Source of the DNA: Spirosoma validum | GTDB taxonomy: Bacteria; Bacteroidota; Bacteroidia; Cytophagales; Spirosomataceae | NCBI RefSeq assembly: GCF_014699035.1 | Contig: NZ_JACXAA010000010.1 | Location: 1 to 64,000 of the forward strand | Direction: 5' to 3' | DNA length: 64,000 bases | Part shown: positions 60,704 through 64,000 of the stretch, piece after piece | How the letters are laid out: each line of letters starts with the position of its first letter | Position numbering within the stretch: the first letter of the stretch is position 1 | Made by a program: the position numbers and the translations under genes | The notes under the pieces: generated by a model | Told to the model about the DNA's origin: nothing | What the model saw: only the letters and a program-made list of their open reading frames with translations | Databases searched by the model: none

Positions 60704-63055
60704 TTATTGATTTACTCGATTTCGCGGGTCAGGCTTTAGTTCGATCTGATATTCTTTTGGCGGCTCGGCACCTAACAGATTTTTGACGAAATAATCCCAG
60801 CGACGACGCATCATGTAGGAACTGTAGCTGCCAAACGCGTGGGCACTGTTGGGGAATATCACCAGATCATAATCTTTATTGGCTTTTTCCAGGGCCTCAA
60901 CGACCAGCAACGTATTGTAAGGCGGTACGTTATTGTCCATCATGCCGTGCGCCAGCATTAGCTTGCCTTTCAGGTTTTTGGCGTAGTTCTGGTTAGCCTG
61001 CGCTTCATAGTCGGAATTAGCCGCCAGGCCATTATAGCGTTCGCCCCAGTCGTCCTCATAATTGCGGTTGTCGTGGTTGCCCGACTCAGAAATACCTACT
61101 TTGAAGAAATCAGGATGACGGAACATAGCCGTTGCCGTAGCAAATCCACCACCCGAATGCCCCCAGATACCTACGCGACTCGTATCCATATACGTATATT
61201 TCTGAGCCAGTTGCCGGATGCCGCCAATCTGATCAGGAAGCGTATTTTCGGCCATATTCCCGTAACTCATATCGTGGAAACTCTTGGAACGTAGCGGATT
61301 GCTCGTTCCTTCAATTTCAACCACGATGAATCCCAATTCAGCCAACGCCTGATTATCGCGTCTGGCCGCCGAAAACGACCAGTTGCCAACGCTACCCCCC
61401 TGCGGACCCGGATAAATGTAATTCACAATCGGGTACTCCTTACTCGGATCGAGCTGAGTCGGCTTATACATCAATCCATAGATGTCGGTTTTGCCGTCGT
61501 GCGCTTTTACCGTGATTGGAGTAGGCGGCTGCCAGCCGGTCGCTGTCAATCTGGAAATATCCATTTTTTCGAGCGTGGTAATGATCTTACCGTCTTTGTT
61601 ACGTAGTACGATAACGGGTGGAACATCCGGTTTTGAATACGTATCAACAAAATAGGCTCCTGATGGGGAAATGGATACCTGATGATTCCCTTCTTCGGGC
61701 GTTAACACCGTCAAGTTTTTACCATCGAAGCCAACTTTGCAAAACTGACTAAAATACGGATTAACAGCCTGTCGCCCATTGGCCATGAAGTAGAGTACGC
61801 GGTTTTTCTCGTCCACTTTCAGGAGTCGGGTAACCAGCCAGTCGCCTTTCGTAATCTGGTTTTTTACTTTCCCGGTCGAGGCATCGTACAGATAAAGATG
61901 TCCCCAGTTGTCGCGCTCCGAGAACCAGATAAACTCGTTTGTTTTGTCCAGATACCGCCAGTTGATGGCTCCCCAGCCGGATTCATATTGCGTCGGTACG
62001 GTCTCTTCAAAAACTTCACGTACCGTTCCCGTTGCGGCATCGGCCAGGCGAATTTTTTCCTGTTTATGATCGCGGGAGGTTGAAACGAAAGCCAGTTTTG
62101 ATCCGTCGTCGTTCCAGTTTACATCGTCGAACGTACCGCTGCTGGCTATGTCATCACTTAGGGTAGCCCGGTGTGGATCGGGGGGAATCTGTAACTGGAT
62201 AACTTTCGGATTATCGACCTCAATAATAACCCGCTGGATGGTTGCTACGTCCTTGTCACCCGGCAGCGGATACTTCCATTGTTTCAGGGTTGGCTTGCCC
62301 ACGTTCGTCGTAACCAGGTACATATCACTCACGTTACGCTGATCCTGCCTGAACGTAGCAATCTTTTTCGAATCCGGCGACCACGTCAGAATGGCCCTGT
62401 CGCTCGATTTCCAGCCAGCGTTATCCGTCGCGTAGCCAAAATCCTTTATGCCATCGGTGGTAAGCTGCGTTTGCTTGCCGGTTGGCACGTCACGAACCCA
62501 TAAATTATAGTCTTTGATGTAAGCCGCTTTCTTTTTATCGGGAGAAAGTACCTCAAGACCAGCCGCTTCTCCTCTGGGTGGACGGCCACCATCGCCAGCT
62601 TCCTGTACGGGTTGCTTAGGAGCTGTACCGGCTGTGATTTGATTGCTCTGTAAATCATAATTCCACCATTTTCCGCCTGTTTGAAAGGAAATCGATTTAG
62701 CATCGGGCGAAAAACTAAAGCTTTGAAACGGCAGCATCGATGCGTCGTATGTTTTGCCGGTTGCCGCCGACAGCGCACTGGTCAGTTTCTGGTGGTCAAA
62801 AGCCGCCGAGCGCGTGCCTTTCGCTGGATCGACCAGGATAAATTCGCTTCCCTTCGCGGTTAAATCCCGATACCAGAATCGTTCACTGGGTAGCCAGTTG
62901 GGACGCACACTGCCATGATCGACAAGTTGTTCGGCATTGGTCGAAACAAACCGTTGGGCCTGATCATAGTCTTTAGTCGTTAACGTGTTACGTTGTTGAG
63001 CCTGAGCGGATACGATTAACGCAAACCCAATGCCCGCAAAGAAAAGTTTATGCAT
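60704..63055 (-). CDS. S9 family peptidase, DPP-IV type
   Basis: 783 residues with a signal peptide (LFFAGIGFALIVSAQAQ), so periplasmic. The N-terminal half is the DPP-IV beta-propeller (LSPDKKKAAYIKDYNLWVRD, LTWSPDSKKIATFRQDQR, FVSTSRDHKQEKIRLAD). The C-terminal alpha/beta hydrolase domain carries Ser634 in GHSGGGFA, Asp706 in MMDNNVPP and His739 in NSAHAFG. Expected to release N-terminal dipeptides with Pro or Ala at position 2. The nucleophile elbow reads GHSGGG rather than GWSYGG of classical DPP-IV. Confidence 0.92.
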   Translation of the reverse strand: MHKLFFAGIGFALIVSAQAQQRNTLTTKDYDQAQRFVSTNAEQLVDHGSVRPNWLPSERFWYRDLTAKGSEFILVDPAKGTRSAAFDHQKLTSALSAATGKTYDASMLPFQSFSFSPDAKSISFQTGGKWWNYDLQSNQITAGTAPKQPVQEAGDGGRPPRGEAAGLEVLSPDKKKAAYIKDYNLWVRDVPTGKQTQLTTDGIKDFGYATDNAGWKSSDRAILTWSPDSKKIATFRQDQRNVSDMYLVTTNVGKPTLKQWKYPLPGDKDVATIQRVIIEVDNPKVIQLQIPPDPHRATLSDDIASSGTFDDVNWNDDGSKLAFVSTSRDHKQEKIRLADAATGTVREVFEETVPTQYESGWGAINWRYLDKTNEFIWFSERDNWGHLYLYDASTGKVKNQITKGDWLVTRLLKVDEKNRVLYFMANGRQAVNPYFSQFCKVGFDGKNLTVLTPEEGNHQVSISPSGAYFVDTYSKPDVPPVIVLRNKDGKIITTLEKMDISRLTATGWQPPTPITVKAHDGKTDIYGLMYKPTQLDPSKEYPIVNYIYPGPQGGSVGNWSFSAARRDNQALAELGFIVVEIEGTSNPLRSKSFHDMSYGNMAENTLPDQIGGIRQLAQKYTYMDTSRVGIWGHSGGGFATATAMFRHPDFFKVGISESGNHDNRNYEDDWGERYNGLAANSDYEAQANQNYAKNLKGKLMLAHGMMDNNVPPYNTLLVVEALEKANKDYDLVIFPNSAHAFGSYSSYMMRRRWDYFVKNLLGAEPPKEYQIELKPDPRNRVNQ

Positions 63056-63252
63056 TTGTTGATTGAATTTGACGAAATATACTACGTAGAAATGTCAAAT
63101 TCACAGTTTGTGCTTATAGCAAAATCACGACGCTTGAGCCTTATATTCGCCTAACGGATGTTAGCTACTGCCAATGTGGTATTATCACCAGATTCTCTTA
63201 GGATATTTCTATACAATCGACAACCTGAATAATTCCGATAAACTAAGTTCTT

Positions 63253-64000
63253 ATGACATTTACTACGCAACGTTTAACAAGTAGCTGGTACAAGCTCTGC
63301 TACGTTACTCTATGTTTTCTTTTCTCGGTATTGACACACGAATCGGCTGCTCAAAGTCCTGTCAATAAACAGGATTCGATTTACGTCCGCGAGAACTATA
63401 CAAAACTCGAACGGATGATCCCCATGCGTGATGGCGTGAAGCTGTTTACGTCGATTTACGTGCCGAAACGTACCGATCAGAAATATCCCATTATGCTGGG
63501 ACGTACGCCGTACAGCGTAGCGCCTTATGGGGAAGACAAATACAAAACATCGCTGGGACCGTCCATGATCTTTGCGCGGGATGGCTACATCATTGTTTAT
63601 CAGGACGTAAGAGGTCGGTATATGTCGGAAGGCGATTTCGTAGCGGTACGTCCTTACATGCCCAATAAGAAAAAGAAAACCGATGTTGATGAGACTACCG
63701 ATACGTATGACACCATCGACTGGCTACTCAAAAATGTGCCGAACAACAACGGTCGGGTTGGTACCTGGGGCATATCGGCGCCGGGATTTTACACCACAAT
63801 GACGGCTATCGATGCACATCCAGCGTTAAAGGCCGTTTCGCCACAGGCGCCAGTGACGGACTGGTTCATGGGTGATGATCGTCATCATAACGGCGCGTTT
63901 TTTCTGATGGGTACCTTCGCTTTTCTTTTCTCCTATGGGCAGCCTCGCCCGACGCCAACGCCGAAAAATAGCCCTGCTTTTTCGGCTTACGGTACGCCAA
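63253..64000 (+). CDS. CocE/NonD family hydrolase, partial (5' part)
   Basis: The first ~249 residues of an exported enzyme that runs past the window end. It has a signal peptide (YKLCYVTLCFLFSVLTHE). The family is shown by RDGVKLFTSIYVPKR, GRTPYSVAPYG, YQDVRGRYMSEGDF and TWGISAPGFYTT with the likely nucleophile Ser175, the GxSxxG form of X-Pro dipeptidyl peptidase S15/alpha-amino-acid ester hydrolases. The usual motif is GISYPG; here Tyr is Ala. It is divergent from the DPP-IV-type peptidase with a 197-bp gap. Confidence 0.85.
   Translation, partial: MTFTTQRLTSSWYKLCYVTLCFLFSVLTHESAAQSPVNKQDSIYVRENYTKLERMIPMRDGVKLFTSIYVPKRTDQKYPIMLGRTPYSVAPYGEDKYKTSLGPSMIFARDGYIIVYQDVRGRYMSEGDFVAVRPYMPNKKKKTDVDETTDTYDTIDWLLKNVPNNNGRVGTWGISAPGFYTTMTAIDAHPALKAVSPQAPVTDWFMGDDRHHNGAFFLMGTFAFLFSYGQPRPTPTPKNSPAFSAYGTP

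Noticed and set aside
1-64000. tRNA, rRNA or phage/prophage genes
   Set aside because: No cloverleaf with CCA-ready acceptor, no rRNA segment and no integrase, capsid or terminase motif was seen.

Overview
The window looks like a chromosomal segment of a Bacteroidota, most likely a Spirosoma-like member of the Cytophagales. The grounds are a SusC/SusD pair, two further-typed TonB barrels in all, many AraC and LytTR regulators, TPR-type HisKA_2 kinases, DUF983 and DUF3817 proteins, a very large secreted beta-helix protein, balanced GC and almost no Shine-Dalgarno sequences. No rRNA, tRNA or CRISPR array was seen. This assignment is inference from gene content.

Layout: 1-9 kb holds a secreted alpha/beta hydrolase, an aldo/keto reductase abutting an AraC regulator, a YegD-like Hsp70, FabF, and a TetR regulator with an SDR oxidoreductase, the last two each preceded by the same 20-bp operator palindrome. 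9-18 kb holds a GH42 beta-galactosidase and then a flavin amino-acid/amine oxidase directly followed by a 2-keto-acid decarboxylase, an AraC regulator, DUF983 and a true nitrilase. The oxidase, decarboxylase and nitrilase could together turn an aromatic amino acid (or its nitrile) into an aldehyde or acid, a plausible indole-3-acetate or phenylacetate route. 18-24 kb holds a TPR histidine kinase with LytTR response regulator, a secreted GH-A-clan glycosidase, and a compact operon of two related small secreted proteins plus a membrane-spanning regulator with a C-terminal winged helix. That operon is preceded by four TTTAC boxes spaced 10-11 bp.

27.4-36.4 kb is a fructan utilisation locus on the plus strand: sugar porter, fructokinase, SusC, SusD and a secreted GH32 fructanase, with no regulator gene of its own. 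36.5-45 kb is a mosaic of AraC regulators, cupins, a DoxX-like protein, a dihaem cytochrome and decayed genes (a 5'-truncated cupin and the C-terminal end of a mannitol-dehydrogenase-type enzyme). 45-57 kb carries a sialidase-like propeller, a TonB-dependent receptor, a 1907-residue secreted protein built of three beta-helix modules and Ig-like repeats, and remnants of IS110-like and IS4-like transposases and of an AraC-type domain. 57-64 kb holds two small membrane proteins, an AraC regulator divergent from a cupin and an aldo/keto reductase, a DPP-IV-type S9 peptidase and the start of a CocE/NonD hydrolase cut by the window end.

Intergenic DNA is rich in structure: two palindromic repeat families each present twice, perfect hairpins between convergent genes, 21-bp tandem repeats at several sites, and a marked excess of the hexamer TACGTA. 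Functions are inferred from residues and motifs read by eye; no database search was run.
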